Assembly: GCF_019049245.1 (NCBI RefSeq)
Contig: NZ_JAGMUK010000221.1
Location: 1 to 64,000 of the forward strand
Length of the DNA stretch: 64,000 nucleotides
DNA from: Streptomyces sp. AC555_RSS877
Lineage (GTDB): Bacteria > Actinomycetota > Actinomycetes > Streptomycetales > Streptomycetaceae
Direction: 5' to 3'
Under the pieces are notes generated by a model. The model was not told where the DNA came from. It ran no database searches and saw only the letters and a list, made by a program, of their open reading frames with translations. Below, one piece after another: positions 25,990 to 34,869 of this stretch. The translations under genes were made by a program, and so were the position numbers. Numbering within the stretch: the stretch's first letter is position 1; the number at the start of each line of letters is the position of its first letter.

Positions 25990-26778
25990 TTAGAGGCGGC
26001 GCCACGCCCAGCTGGTCGAGGCCTCCAGCGGCTCCAGCGGCGTGACCAGGCGAGGCAGCGAGTTCAGCCCGTTGGGCGGCCCGGTCTGCGGCTCCACGCA
26101 CACGGCCGCCTCCTGCTCGTCGTACACGACGACCCACTGCTCGGGACTGGTGACCTTGAGCTCCAGCTGCCCCGGCCAGGTGAGCGTGACGTCCACGCCG
26201 CCGGGCATGCCGAAGCAGTCGTCCCACGGGCCCGGCTTCGGGTCGAGCCGGTTGCCGGTGGGCAGGTGGTCCTCGCCGCGCTCCTCCTGCCAGGCGGCCT
26301 CGAAGCCGAGCCGCACGTCCTCCTGCCCCAGGTTCCGGTTGAACCACGGGTGCCAGCCGATCTGGGCCGGGAAGGAGGACCCGTACGTCTCCACGGACAT
26401 GGTCAGCGTCAGGGCGTCCTCGGTGAGGGCGACGACCTGGGTGACCCGGCCCGGGTAGGGCCAGGGCTCGACGAGGTCGTACGTGATGACCACCTCGTCG
26501 GCCGTGGTGCGGGCGGTGCGCCAGACGCCGTCGCGCACGGTGCCGTGGATGGCGTGCGGCGGGGAGTTGAGTGGCATCTGGTGGACGGTCGCGCCGTCCC
26601 GGAACCGGCCGTCCCTGGTCCGGCCGCACCAGGGAACCATCGGGAAGCAGCCGAAACGGTCGCCCTGGCGCAGGAGTTCGACCCCGCCGACGCGGAGCCC
26701 TCCCACCCGGCCGCCGTTGCCCGGCTGCACGGTCACTTCCGCGTCGCCCGCGGTCAGCGTGATGTCTTCGTTACTCAC
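25990..26778 (-). CDS. Aldose 1-epimerase family protein
   Basis: 262 residues, galactose-mutarotase-like beta sandwich. MVPWCGRTRDGRF, PPHAIHGTVRDGVW with the catalytic-type histidine, IGWHPWFNR with the second, and VCVEPQTGPPNGLN with the general-base glutamate match the family. It may interconvert anomers of a sugar, but the specific sugar is unknown; glucose-6-phosphate epimerases look similar. It is the gene upstream of pyrE in a likely operon. Confidence 0.9.
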   Translation of the reverse strand: MSNEDITLTAGDAEVTVQPGNGGRVGGLRVGGVELLRQGDRFGCFPMVPWCGRTRDGRFRDGATVHQMPLNSPPHAIHGTVRDGVWRTARTTADEVVITYDLVEPWPYPGRVTQVVALTEDALTLTMSVETYGSSFPAQIGWHPWFNRNLGQEDVRLGFEAAWQEERGEDHLPTGNRLDPKPGPWDDCFGMPGGVDVTLTWPGQLELKVTSPEQWVVVYDEQEAAVCVEPQTGPPNGLNSLPRLVTPLEPLEASTSWAWRRL

Positions 26779-26864
26779 GGGACGACCCTACTGGGCTGAT
26801 CAAGAGGGCGGTCGGGGAGGACCGCGGGTACCGGGGCGCCGACCCGGCGCTGCGGCGCGCTTCC

Positions 26865-27791
26865 TCAGCGACGCCTGCGCAACGCCCGGCCCGCGACGAT
26901 CGCCGAAGCCAGCACCAGCGCCGCCGCCGGTGCCGCCCACCGCAGCGCCGGGTTGGTCCCTGCCGTATGCGGCGCGGGAACCGGCGCGTACCGGCCGCGC
27001 GGCGGCGCGTGGTCGACCTCCTCCGCACTGCGCCCGATCATCGTCCGCCGCGCGTGCGCCGCCTCGGCGGGGGGCTGGACGGGCTCCGTGAAGTCCTCGG
27101 AGGCGTCGGAGAGGGCGGGCGGGGGGACCTCGGCGTCGAACTCGGAGGGGGACTCGGGGTCAGCTTCGGGCCCCTCCTGCGCGCCGGGCCCTTCCTGCGC
27201 GTCCGGCCCCCCTTGCGCGTCAGGCGCCTTTGGCCCTTCCTGGGCGTCCGGGCGCTCCTGCGCGTCCGTGACATCAGTCTTGTCCGTGGCGTCCTGCCGG
27301 TCCGTTGCATCCGGCGCGTCCGTGGCATCAGGCGCGTCCACCGCCGTCGGCTCCACCGCCGTCGGCTCCTCCGCCGCGGCCCCCAGGTTCTCCGCGAACC
27401 GGCCGAGGAGCCGCGCGGCCGCCGAGGCCACCGCGTCCGGCGGGAGCTCCGTGAGGCGGCCGTCCGCCGACGCCGTGCCGTCGAAGGTGACCGTGGAGCC
27501 GCCGTCCGTGTCCCGGAGGCGGAGGGTGAGCGTGAGTTTCACCGCGCCCGTGCCGCGGGCCTCCACGGCGTCACCCTCGACGGCGTACGAACCGTCCGGC
27601 CGCGCGAGCACGCGTACGGAACCGCGGTAGGTGACGGAGTGACTGCCGACGCGTACCTTCAGTCGCCCCGCGACGGGCTCGGCACCGGCGTCCTGCTGGA
27701 GCCCTGGGACCGCCCGGGCGACCCGCGCGGGGTCGGCCAGCGCCTCCCTGAGCCGATCGACCGGAACCGGAACGAACACCTCATGCTCCAT
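26865..27791 (-). CDS. SRPBCC/CoxG-like protein with repetitive linker and C-terminal membrane anchor
   Basis: 308 residues from ATG at 27791. The first ~150 residues are a START-like CoxG fold (HEVFVPVPVDRLREALADP, VARAVPGLQQDAGAEP, LPPDAVASAAARLLGRFAENL). Then comes a low-complexity linker built from APDATD and AQEGP-like units rich in Asp, Ala, Gln, Pro, and finally a membrane helix (WAAPAAALVLASAIVAG) followed by RALRRRR. CoxG family proteins link CO dehydrogenase to the membrane in carboxydotrophs; no CODH genes are nearby, so a lipid-binding tether is a safer reading. Confidence 0.78.
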   Translation of the reverse strand: MEHEVFVPVPVDRLREALADPARVARAVPGLQQDAGAEPVAGRLKVRVGSHSVTYRGSVRVLARPDGSYAVEGDAVEARGTGAVKLTLTLRLRDTDGGSTVTFDGTASADGRLTELPPDAVASAAARLLGRFAENLGAAAEEPTAVEPTAVDAPDATDAPDATDRQDATDKTDVTDAQERPDAQEGPKAPDAQGGPDAQEGPGAQEGPEADPESPSEFDAEVPPPALSDASEDFTEPVQPPAEAAHARRTMIGRSAEEVDHAPPRGRYAPVPAPHTAGTNPALRWAAPAAALVLASAIVAGRALRRRR

Positions 27792-27911
27792 GTCAGCCGA
27801 GACTACCCAGTGAGCGCCGTCGTGCACCCCCGTTGGTCGAAAGTGACCGCGCGTCGATACCGGCCTACGCAGAACCGCACCGTCACCGGCTCGGCGCCGC
27901 CTCGGTCCGCC

Positions 27912-29549
27912 TCAGTACCGCGGATGCACCAAGGTCGACGCCGGCAAGCCCGAGATCCGCGTCCCCGCCGCCGCCGTGCCGTCCGCCCTCAGGGAGGCCT
28001 GCGTCATCGTCCGGGGGCGCGGCCCGTCCGGGTCCAGCCGCAGTCCCGGCCGCTCCGCCGGTGCCGCGAGCACGAACCCCCAGTCGCGCGGGGCCCTCGA
28101 CGCGCCTGCCGAGCGGTCGGGGCCCGCGGCGAAGCCGGAGTCGCGGCCACCCACGCGGTAGGGGCTCGTGCGGAGGTCTGCCGCGCGCACGGTCGTCTCC
28201 ACCGTCCAGAAGACGTGCGGTCGGGAGGTGACCGGGCCGGCGTGGACGACGAGGCGGCCGTCGTCCGTCAGCGCGCGCCGGGCCAGGCCGTAGAACTCCT
28301 GGGCGTACAGCTTGGTGCTCGCGGTGATGCCCGGGTCGGGCAGGTCCGCGATCACCACGTCGTACGTCGTCGGCGGCGCCCCGCGCAGCCAGTGGAAAGC
28401 GTCCGCGGTCGCCACGTGGACGCGCGGGTCGCCGTAGACCTGGCCGTTGAGCTTCGCGAGGGCGGGGTCGTGGCGGGCGAGCCGGACGACCGCCTCGTCG
28501 AGTTCGACCACGTCGACCCGGCGGACGCCGTCGTGGCGCAGTACCTCGCGGGCGGCGAGTCCGTCGCCGCCGCCGAGGATGAGCACGCGCGCGTGCGGGC
28601 CGCTCATCGCGGGGTGGACCAGGGCCTCGTGGTAGCGGTGCTCGTCACGGCCGCTGACCCGCAGCCGGCCGTCGAGGAAGAGGGCGAGGGGGCGGCCGTC
28701 GGTGCCGCCGGTGAGGACGATCTCCTGGACGTCGCTCTGCAGCGCGACTCGTACGTCCGAGCCGTACACCGCCTGCCGGGCGGCCCGTTCGAAGTCGTCG
28801 ACGAGTACGGCGGCCGTGGCGAGGACGGCGAACACGGCCACGTTGCCGAGCAGCAGGAGCCAGCGGGCCCGGCGGGTAAGGTCGCGGCGGAACAGGCCGA
28901 GGACGAGCGCCCCGCCGGCGATCAGGTTGACCGCGCCGGTGAGCAGCGCGCCGGTCAGCTGGCCGAAGAGGGGGAGCAGGAGGAAGGGAAACGCCAGGCC
29001 GCCGACGAGTGCGCCGACGTAGTCCGCCGCGAACAGGTCGGCCACCGCGCCCCCGGCGTCCTGGCGCCGGATGCGCTGGATCAGCTCCATCAGCAGCGGC
29101 ACCTCGGCGCCGATCAGCACGCCGATGGCCAGGGAGAAGGCGACCAGGAGGCAGCGGGGGCCGCTCGTCCACAGGCCGCCCCAGTCGCCGGTCCAGGCGA
29201 AGACGGCGTACAGGGCCATCGCGCTGCATCCGCCGACGAGGGCGAGGCACGCCTCCACCGCGGCGAAACCGGCCGCTGCCCGCCAGCGCAGCCCTTTGGC
29301 GGCGAGGGAGCCGAGGCCCATGGCGAAGACCATGACGGACAGGACGACGGAGGCCTGGGTGACCGAGTCGCCGATCAGATAGGTGGCGAGGGCGACGAGT
29401 TCGAGCTCGTACACGAGTCCGCAGGACGCGCAGACGAAGACGCAGGCGAGGACGAGGAACCGGCCCGTGCCGGGGCGGACGGGCAGCCGCGCGGGGTCCG
29501 CCCCGGGTGGCGTGGTGCCGGGTGGGGCGGGCGCGTGCGGTTCGATCAC
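27912..29549 (-). CDS. Membrane-bound polyamine aminopropyltransferase (spermidine synthase-like)
   Basis: 545 residues. The N-terminal half has about seven membrane helices (FLVLACVFVCASCGLVYELEL onward); the C-terminal half is a spermidine-synthase Rossmann domain with DEHRYHEALVHPAMS, LILGGGDGLAAREVLRH, VELDEAVVRLA and VVIADLPDPG. The GGGDG loop and the D(L)PDP motif bind decarboxylated SAM, so catalysis is plausible, but the amine acceptor is unknown. DUF2617 and a Cys/Gly/Ser-rich membrane protein precede it on the strand, a grouping seen in other Streptomyces. Confidence 0.9.
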   Translation of the reverse strand: MIEPHAPAPPGTTPPGADPARLPVRPGTGRFLVLACVFVCASCGLVYELELVALATYLIGDSVTQASVVLSVMVFAMGLGSLAAKGLRWRAAAGFAAVEACLALVGGCSAMALYAVFAWTGDWGGLWTSGPRCLLVAFSLAIGVLIGAEVPLLMELIQRIRRQDAGGAVADLFAADYVGALVGGLAFPFLLLPLFGQLTGALLTGAVNLIAGGALVLGLFRRDLTRRARWLLLLGNVAVFAVLATAAVLVDDFERAARQAVYGSDVRVALQSDVQEIVLTGGTDGRPLALFLDGRLRVSGRDEHRYHEALVHPAMSGPHARVLILGGGDGLAAREVLRHDGVRRVDVVELDEAVVRLARHDPALAKLNGQVYGDPRVHVATADAFHWLRGAPPTTYDVVIADLPDPGITASTKLYAQEFYGLARRALTDDGRLVVHAGPVTSRPHVFWTVETTVRAADLRTSPYRVGGRDSGFAAGPDRSAGASRAPRDWGFVLAAPAERPGLRLDPDGPRPRTMTQASLRADGTAAAGTRISGLPASTLVHPRY

Positions 29550-29609
29550 GCTGCGACGTTACGTCACGGCAACGGCACGCTTCGTCACCCACACGTGTGG
29601 AACTGTCGG

Positions 29610-30239
29610 TCAGTTGAGCACTCGGGGGTTTGAATCCTGCCGCGATCCCGTCGGCACGCTGCCGGCATCCTGCTGGGCTCCTCGGACGCCGGACGGGCCG
29701 GAATGGGCCTGACGTGGCCCGGACTTGGCCGCAGACGCTCTCATCCCCACCCGCGTCCTGGTCGCCACCAACTGCCCGTCCTGCGGGTACGCGTGCCAGG
29801 TCCGCCAGTGCACGTGCCCCTCGTGGCGCTGGGCCAGCAGCGCCGTGAAGGCGTGCGGGCTGCCGGGGAAGACACCCGCGAGGCCGTTCGGATGGTCGGC
29901 GACCAGGGCCAGCAACTCCTGGGCACGGCCCGCGAAGGAACCGGGCGAGAGGACCTCGACCCGGGCCGCGAACTCGTAGTCCCAGTCGCCCACCCGCTTG
30001 GCCACGCCCAGCGGGAGCGGTGTGCTGCTGCCCGAGATGCACGCCACCGTCTCCGAACAACTGCCCCGCTCCTCCTCCATGAGCACCTGGTGGGATGCGC
30101 CGAGCAGTCGCAACTGAAGCTTGGTGCCCGCCAGTTCGAGGTCGAGCGTGGCCAGGGCGGGGAGCGGTTCGCGCCCCAGGGCCCAGGCGAGGTCGGCCGC
30201 GCGCGTGTCGGTGTAGGAGGTCTTCAGGGTCGTGAGCAT
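29610..30239 (-). CDS. DUF2617 family protein
   Basis: 209 residues. MLTTLKTSYTDTRAADLAWALGR, LQLRLLGASHQVLMEE, ETVACISG and HVHWRTWHAYPQDGQLVATRTRVG fit DUF2617. From about residue 168 the tail is disordered and unlike the rest, ending SRQDSNPRVLN, which suggests read-through into formerly intergenic DNA. Function unknown. It lies between the aminopropyltransferase and the membrane protein at 30645-30989. Confidence 0.82.
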   Translation of the reverse strand: MLTTLKTSYTDTRAADLAWALGREPLPALATLDLELAGTKLQLRLLGASHQVLMEEERGSCSETVACISGSSTPLPLGVAKRVGDWDYEFAARVEVLSPGSFAGRAQELLALVADHPNGLAGVFPGSPHAFTALLAQRHEGHVHWRTWHAYPQDGQLVATRTRVGMRASAAKSGPRQAHSGPSGVRGAQQDAGSVPTGSRQDSNPRVLN

Positions 30240-30644
30240 GGATCGGCTCCGCTAGCACGCAAAGAAAGGGAGGTGTGGGTCCGGCGCACCTCGGTCGGCA
30301 CCCGGGATTCGGCCCGGTCGGCCCAGTCGGAGTGTGGGGGGTCGGGTGTCCGAGGGATGTCCGAGGGCCAGGTTGGCGTTTTAGAGGGAATCATGAACTG
30401 TGGTGGCGCCACAGTGTTTTTACCCAACTTCGTGCGGTTTCCATCCCCTAGAGGGCTCCACAGCTCAACTGTTCAACCACGGCGTGCGCCAGGGCGGTCG
30501 GGGCGTGCGCGGGGGTGCTGTGGTATCGGCCGGGAGCCGGACACAGCAGCGGGGGCGTGCAGTCCGATCCAGATACGGACTCCACGCCCCCGCGCCCCCC
30601 GATGCGGATGCGGTACCCCCTTCCGGGAGCTCAGCTGCCCCGTG
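30240..30644. other. 405-nt gap: leader of DUF2617 and terminator of the upstream gene
   Basis: No gene was found. A hairpin ACTGTGG-TGGCG-CCACAGT (30397-30415) is followed by GTTTTT, terminator-like on the plus strand although no plus-strand gene ends here. Its centre is the 10-bp palindrome GTGGCGCCAC, which may instead be an operator of DUF2617. At 30551-30591, GGGGGCGTG + AGTCC pair with GGACT + CACGCCCCC, a strong terminator for the gene at 30645-30989. Confidence 0.6.
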
Positions 30645-30989
30645 TCAGCTGCCTCCCCCGCATCCGCCACCACCGCCGCAGGACGAGGACCCGCCACCGC
30701 AGGACGACGACGACCCGCTGCCGCAGGAGTGGCCGCCGGACGAGCCGCCGTCGTGCCGCGAGCCGCCGTCGGACGATCCCGAGCCGCCGTCACCGGTGGC
30801 GACGCCGCCGGCGACCCACCAGCTCGCGTCGCTGCCGCTGCTGCTGTGGTGGTTGCTGCCGCTCGACGACCGGCGGCCCCCACCACGGCCCGCCGGCCGT
30901 ACCGCGGCGCGTCGGCGACTGTTGCCGACGGCGATGAAGACCCCGACAAGAACGAAGCAGACGATCGCCAGGATGATGCCGATGACCAT
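30645..30989 (-). CDS. Small membrane protein with Ser/Gly/Cys-rich tail
   Basis: 114 residues from ATG at 30989 behind a consensus AAGGAGGG. One N-terminal membrane helix (MVIGIILAIVCFVLVGVFIAVG) is followed by a basic stretch, then a tail of Ser, Gly and His with five cysteines in GGG-C and SSS-C spacing near the end. The tail resembles the Gly/Cys-rich ends of TIGR04222-type proteins found with these polyamine-related clusters. Function unknown; metal binding by His/Cys is possible. A terminator follows at 30551-30591. Confidence 0.78.
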   Translation of the reverse strand: MVIGIILAIVCFVLVGVFIAVGNSRRRAAVRPAGRGGGRRSSSGSNHHSSSGSDASWWVAGGVATGDGGSGSSDGGSRHDGGSSGGHSCGSGSSSSCGGGSSSCGGGGGCGGGS

Positions 30990-31118
30990 GGCGCCACCCT
31001 CCTTCCGATTCCCCCGAAGCGGCCCCCCGTGGGCGCCTCGCTTGGTGCGTGCCGTGGAGATGCCCCTCCGCCACGCCCGCCAAAGCAGAGTTGAGGAAGT
31101 CCAGAGCTTGGGCGGAGG

Positions 31119-32324
31119 ATGGCCGGCATGACCTCCAGCGCACGCCCCCTCCTCAACCGTCGGCTCGCCGAGTTCGGGACGACCATCTTCGCCGAGATGT
31201 CCGCCCTCGCCCTGAAGACCGGGGCGATCAACCTGGGCCAGGGCTTCCCCGACACGGACGGGCCCGAGGAGATCAGGGAGGCGGCCGTACGGGCGCTGCG
31301 CGACGGCCGCGGCAACCAGTACCCGCCGGGCCCGGGCGTCCCGGAGCTGCGTACGGCGATCGCCGAACACCAGGAACGCCGGTACGGCCTGTCGTACGAC
31401 CCCGACACGGAGGTGCTGGTCACGGCCGGCGCCACCGAGGCCATCGCCGCCGCGCTGCTCGCGCTGGTCGAACCCGGTGACGAGGTCGTCGCCCTCGAGC
31501 CGTACTACGACTCGTACGCGGCCTGCATCGCGATGGCGGGCGGCACGCGCGTACCGGTGACGCTGCGCCCGCACGTCGACGAGGAGGGCGCCGCCTTCCG
31601 CCTCGACCTCGACGAGCTGCGCGCCGCCGTCACCGACCGCACCCGGCTGCTGCTGATCAACACCCCGCACAACCCGACCGGCACGGTCCTCACCCGTGCA
31701 GAGCTCACCGCGATCGCCGAGCTGGCCGTCGAGCGCGATCTGCTCGTGGTGACGGACGAGGTGTACGAGCACCTGGTCTTCGGCGAGGCCGAGCATGTGC
31801 CGCTGGCGACCTTCCCGGGGATGAGCGAGCGGACGGTGTCGATCGGCTCGGCCGGCAAGACGTTCTCGTTCACCGGCTGGAAGGTGGGCTGGGTGACCGG
31901 TACCGCAGAACTCGTCACCGCCGTCCGCTCGGCCAAGCAGTTCCTGACCTACGTGGCCTCCGGGCCCTTCCAGTACGCGGTCGCGGAGGCTTTGCGCCTG
32001 CCGGACAGCTACTTCGAGGAGTTCCGCGCCGATATGCGGGACAAGAGAGAACTGCTCGCGGACGGGCTGGAGCAGGCGGGCTTCAAGGTCTTCCGGCCGG
32101 CAGGCACGTACTTCATCACCACCGACATCCGCTCCCTCGGCGAGACCGACGGCTTCGCCTTCTGCCGCACCCTCCCCGAGCGAGCGGGTGTCGTCGCCAT
32201 CCCGAACGCGGTCTTCTACGATCACAAGAAGACGGGGGCACCCTACGTCCGGTTCGCGTTCTGCAAGCGCATCGAGGTACTGGCGGACGCGGCGGAACGG
32301 CTCCGCAAGACATTCGCGCCCTGA
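31119..32324 (+). CDS. Class I PLP-dependent aminotransferase
   Basis: 401 residues, fold type I. INLGQGFPDTDGP, YPPGPGVPELR, TAGATEAIAAALLALVEPGDEV, NTPHNPTGTVLT and the Schiff-base Lys247 in IGSAGKTFSFTGWKVGW are the signatures of the kynurenine/methionine/glutamine transaminase branch, with RFAFCK holding the carboxylate-binding Arg. The substrate could be kynurenine, linking it to kynAU 10 kb away, or a keto acid in methionine salvage; sequence alone does not decide. Confidence 0.92.
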   Translation: MAGMTSSARPLLNRRLAEFGTTIFAEMSALALKTGAINLGQGFPDTDGPEEIREAAVRALRDGRGNQYPPGPGVPELRTAIAEHQERRYGLSYDPDTEVLVTAGATEAIAAALLALVEPGDEVVALEPYYDSYAACIAMAGGTRVPVTLRPHVDEEGAAFRLDLDELRAAVTDRTRLLLINTPHNPTGTVLTRAELTAIAELAVERDLLVVTDEVYEHLVFGEAEHVPLATFPGMSERTVSIGSAGKTFSFTGWKVGWVTGTAELVTAVRSAKQFLTYVASGPFQYAVAEALRLPDSYFEEFRADMRDKRELLADGLEQAGFKVFRPAGTYFITTDIRSLGETDGFAFCRTLPERAGVVAIPNAVFYDHKKTGAPYVRFAFCKRIEVLADAAERLRKTFAP

Positions 32325-32430
32325 TCACCGTTCCTCGGGGCCGGTCGCCACATCCTCGTTACCCGCCGCACGTCACCCGCCCGGAACTTTCGCGCCAGAA
32401 GCCGCCCGGTCTCGAGCGTCATTCCGGCGC

Positions 32431-32470
32431 TTGCCGCACCACAGGAGTCGACGTACAGTTTCTTGTACGT
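32431..32470 (+). promoter_or_regulatory. Promoter/operator of the yefM-yoeB operon
   Basis: The perfect inverted repeat ACGTACA-GTTTCT-TGTACGT (32451-32470) matches the TGTACA-type palindromes bound by YefM in other bacteria. TACAGT (32454-32459) inside it can be the -10, with TTGCCG (32431-32436) 17 bp upstream as the -35, so bound antitoxin would cover the -10 element. The antitoxin GTG lies 17 nt downstream. Confidence 0.75.
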
Positions 32471-32486
32471 GGAAGGAGGGTCGATC

Positions 32487-32744
32487 GTGAAGACCATGAC
32501 GTATTCCGAGTCGCGCGCGCGGTACGCCGAGGTGCTCAACTCCGTCACCGACGACCGAGAAGAGGTCGTCATCACCCGGGCCGGGCATGAGCCGGTCGTC
32601 ATCGTCTCGCTTGAAGACTACGAGTCGCTGAAGGAGACGGCGTACCTGCTACGGAGCCCGGCGAACGCCCGGCGCCTGCTCGCGTCCATCGACGAGTTGG
32701 AAAACGGCGGCGGCACCGTACGCGAACTGGCGACCGACGAGTAA
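32487..32744 (+). CDS. yefM: YefM/Phd-family antitoxin
   Basis: 85 residues from GTG at 32487, six bases after GGAAGGAGGG; a later ATG is too far. The N-terminal DNA-binding fold reads TYSESRARYAEVLNSVTDDREEVVITRAG and HEPVVIVSLEDYESLKETAYLL; the C-terminal toxin-neutralising arm is acidic (ASIDELENGGGTVRELATDE). It should bind YoeB and repress the operon through the palindrome upstream. Nine bases separate it from the toxin. Confidence 0.93.
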   Translation: MKTMTYSESRARYAEVLNSVTDDREEVVITRAGHEPVVIVSLEDYESLKETAYLLRSPANARRLLASIDELENGGGTVRELATDE

Positions 32745-32753
32745 CGGCCGCGA

Positions 32754-33014
32754 ATGAAGATCACCTTCTCCTCCCGCGCTTGGGAGGACTATCTGTGGTG
32801 GCAGCTTCAGGACCGGAAAATCCTGAAGCGCATCAACACACTTATCGCGGACATCGCCCAGAACGGCAACGAGGGCATCGGCAAACCGGAACCGCTCAAG
32901 CACGGATTCCAGGGCTACTGGTCGCGCCGCATCAACGACGAGCACCGACTGATCTACAAAGCCACCGAGGATGGCGTCCTGATCGCACAGTGCCGCTACC
33001 ACTACGAGAGCTGA
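32754..33014 (+). CDS. yoeB: YoeB-family ribosome-dependent mRNA interferase toxin
   Basis: 86 residues, RelE fold. The residues required in E. coli YoeB are all present at the same positions: Glu46 (KPEPLKH), Arg65 (DEHRLIY) and His83 with Tyr84 (CRYHYES). The toxin cleaves mRNA in the ribosomal A site under stress when YefM is degraded. The pair opens an accessory patch that extends to about 36.5 kb. Confidence 0.95.
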   Translation: MKITFSSRAWEDYLWWQLQDRKILKRINTLIADIAQNGNEGIGKPEPLKHGFQGYWSRRINDEHRLIYKATEDGVLIAQCRYHYES

Positions 33015-33159
33015 ACGGACTCGACCGGATCGAGCACAGCCTCCGTCGGCCTCAGCGTCGCGTAGCGGTCAGCACGTCGGCACCTCATCCTCGACGCCGG
33101 GAGCCGACTTTGGTCGCGGACCTGCGCAAGTCGCTTGGCCGGCGCCTTGTCCCGAGCCC

Positions 33160-33622
33160 TCAGAAGCCGCCCTGCCGCCTCCAAACGGCCCCGGTGGCGG
33201 GGTGGCGGCAGCGCCACAGGTCGTCGGCGGCCTGTTCCAGCAGCGGCAGCACCGAGTCCCCCTCCTGTTCCCGGAACATGGCGAGTGGCCTCGTCCGCCA
33301 CGCCGAGCGGGCCCCACAGATGGTCCACGAGCCTCCACAGCTGGAGTTCCGGGCCGTGTCCTTCGGGGATCTCACCACGGTCGGCCAGCGTGATCGCCGC
33401 GGTCTCGGCGCAGCCGGGGACCTGGGAGGCCGCGGCTTTGCGCAGGACCGCGAGCGCTCGCGGTTCATCGAGTTCCGCGAGCACCGGCGCGGCGGCAAGG
33501 CGGCGGAGGGCGGCATCGGCTTCCAGACCGGCGCAGGCGTCGATGAGCTGGACTGCGGCTGAGCCCTGGCCCCGATGACTAACCACCAGGCCGCACACGT
33601 GGAAGAAGCAGCCAGTGCGCAC
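33160..33622 (-). pseudogene. Frameshifted HEAT-repeat-like gene remnant
   Basis: The upstream frame reads VQLIDACAGLEADAALRRLA, then AELDEPRALAVLRKAAAS and WRLVDHLWGPLGVADEATR with helix-repeat character, then turns to low-complexity sequence. From about 33285 the good sequence continues in another frame: MFREQEGDSVLPLLEQAADD and LWRCRHPATGAVWRRQGGF to a stop at 33160. Removing one C from CGCCATG would join both parts. The 5' start is also unclear. It overlaps the yoeB flank and looks decayed. Confidence 0.6.
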
Positions 33623-33697
33623 CCTGGACCTCAGCCCCTGAACTCAGGCGGCAAGGCACACCACTGCTCTGCGGTGGACACACATCAGGCCACCGGC

Positions 33698-34588
33698 TCA
33701 GCCGGCCGCACGGAGATCGTCCCCGGACCGGCAATCCCGGCAACGGCCGGGGTCCGCCGAGCGGAACCCCCGGTCGCAGCCGTCACAGTTCCGCATGGGC
33801 CCGATCGCCTTACGTACCGCGGGTTCTGCGCCTCTGGTGGCCGGTGCGGGCAACGGCGTTTCCTTGAGCCGGTAAGCGAGGATGCCGACCGGGCGGACCA
33901 GGAGGTTGTCCGGGAGTCCTGCGGTGAGGTGGTCCGTGATCTGTGTGGGCAGGAGGCCCGCCGCGAGCCACCGGGTGACGGCCGGGGCGAGGCGGGCGGC
34001 TTCCTGCGCGGACAGCACCAGGCGGGGGTCGACCCTGCGCAGGGCGGCCAGTACGGCGACGGCCCGTGGGTCGGCGTCGGCAAGCTGGACCGGTGTCTCC
34101 GCCTCGGCCTGGACGGGCGCGGCCACCATCTCCTCCACGCCCGCGGACGCGGGCGTGACCCTTGAGGCGGCGGACTGCTTTCGGGTCCGACGAGGCTTGG
34201 GCGGCTCGGGAGGCCCGTCCGGGTCCGGATCCGGGCCACCGCCGGGTACGTCGTAGAAGTACGTTCGGGTGCGGACCTGCCCGGCGGGCGTTCGCTCGCG
34301 GCGGCGCTCCAGGTATCCGGCCGCTTCCAAGTCCCTGAGCGCTCGCGAGATCAGGATCTCCCCCTCGCTGAAGTGCTCGCACAGGGCGGTGATGGTCACG
34401 GAGGAGCCGTCGGGCAGCGAGGAGATGTACGCCGCGACGCCGACCGTGACCGCACTGCCGCGCCGCTGGGCGAGGGCGTTGGAGATCACCGTGAAGTCGG
34501 CCGTCAGGCGGGTACGTACGTGGATCACGCCGGAGGTCGGAGCTCCGGCGTCGGCGCGCAGGCGCGCGTTAGACTGCGGGTCAGCCAT
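33698..34588 (-). CDS. Winged-helix DNA-binding protein with C-terminal zinc ribbon
   Basis: 296 residues from ATG at 34588 (no strong ribosome site; the frame stays open to 34822, so an earlier start is possible). The N-terminal third has a winged helix: FTVISNALAQRRGSAVTVGV, then ITALCEHFSEGEILISRALRDLEAAGYLERRRE. A Pro/Asp-rich linker leads to a helical domain (VLAALRRVDPRLVLSAQEA) and a final zinc-ribbon-like CDGCDRGFRSADPGRCRDC. This type is common in Streptomyces accessory regions, sometimes as a replication or helicase-loader-like protein; its role is unknown. Confidence 0.7.
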   Translation of the reverse strand: MADPQSNARLRADAGAPTSGVIHVRTRLTADFTVISNALAQRRGSAVTVGVAAYISSLPDGSSVTITALCEHFSEGEILISRALRDLEAAGYLERRRERTPAGQVRTRTYFYDVPGGGPDPDPDGPPEPPKPRRTRKQSAASRVTPASAGVEEMVAAPVQAEAETPVQLADADPRAVAVLAALRRVDPRLVLSAQEAARLAPAVTRWLAAGLLPTQITDHLTAGLPDNLLVRPVGILAYRLKETPLPAPATRGAEPAVRKAIGPMRNCDGCDRGFRSADPGRCRDCRSGDDLRAAG

Positions 34589-34869
34589 CGGGAAGCGGGT
34601 TTCTTCCTGGTTGGTCAGGCCCTCGTTCGGGATTGCAGTCCCGGCCGGGGGCCGTATCTGTTTGCGGTTGTCGCGGCGAACGTAACCGCCCGTATCCCGC
34701 CCCTGCAAGCCGGTCACTCGGACGGGTGACGCGGGCTTCCTGGCGGGGAGGGTGGGTGGGCGGGTAGTTCTTTCTCCTGGTTCTTTCAGGAGGTCAGTGG
34801 CCCGCCGGACCCTCGCGGACAAGGGCCCGGGGATCCCGGAACGCGGACGGCGGCCGGGGGCCGGCCGCC

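Noticed and set aside
29600..29650. GTTTGAATCC-like sequence resembling a tRNA T-arm at the end of the DUF2617 gene
   Set aside because: The stem does not pair (GGGGG with CCTGC), position 56 is T, not C, and no D-arm, anticodon arm or acceptor partner is found. At most a very old remnant; not a tRNA.
30391..31094. Plus-strand frame starting MNCGGATVFLPNFVRF
   Set aside because: Its start is a hairpin and the rest is Pro/Arg/Ala noise opposite the Cys-rich membrane gene, which has a strong ribosome site.
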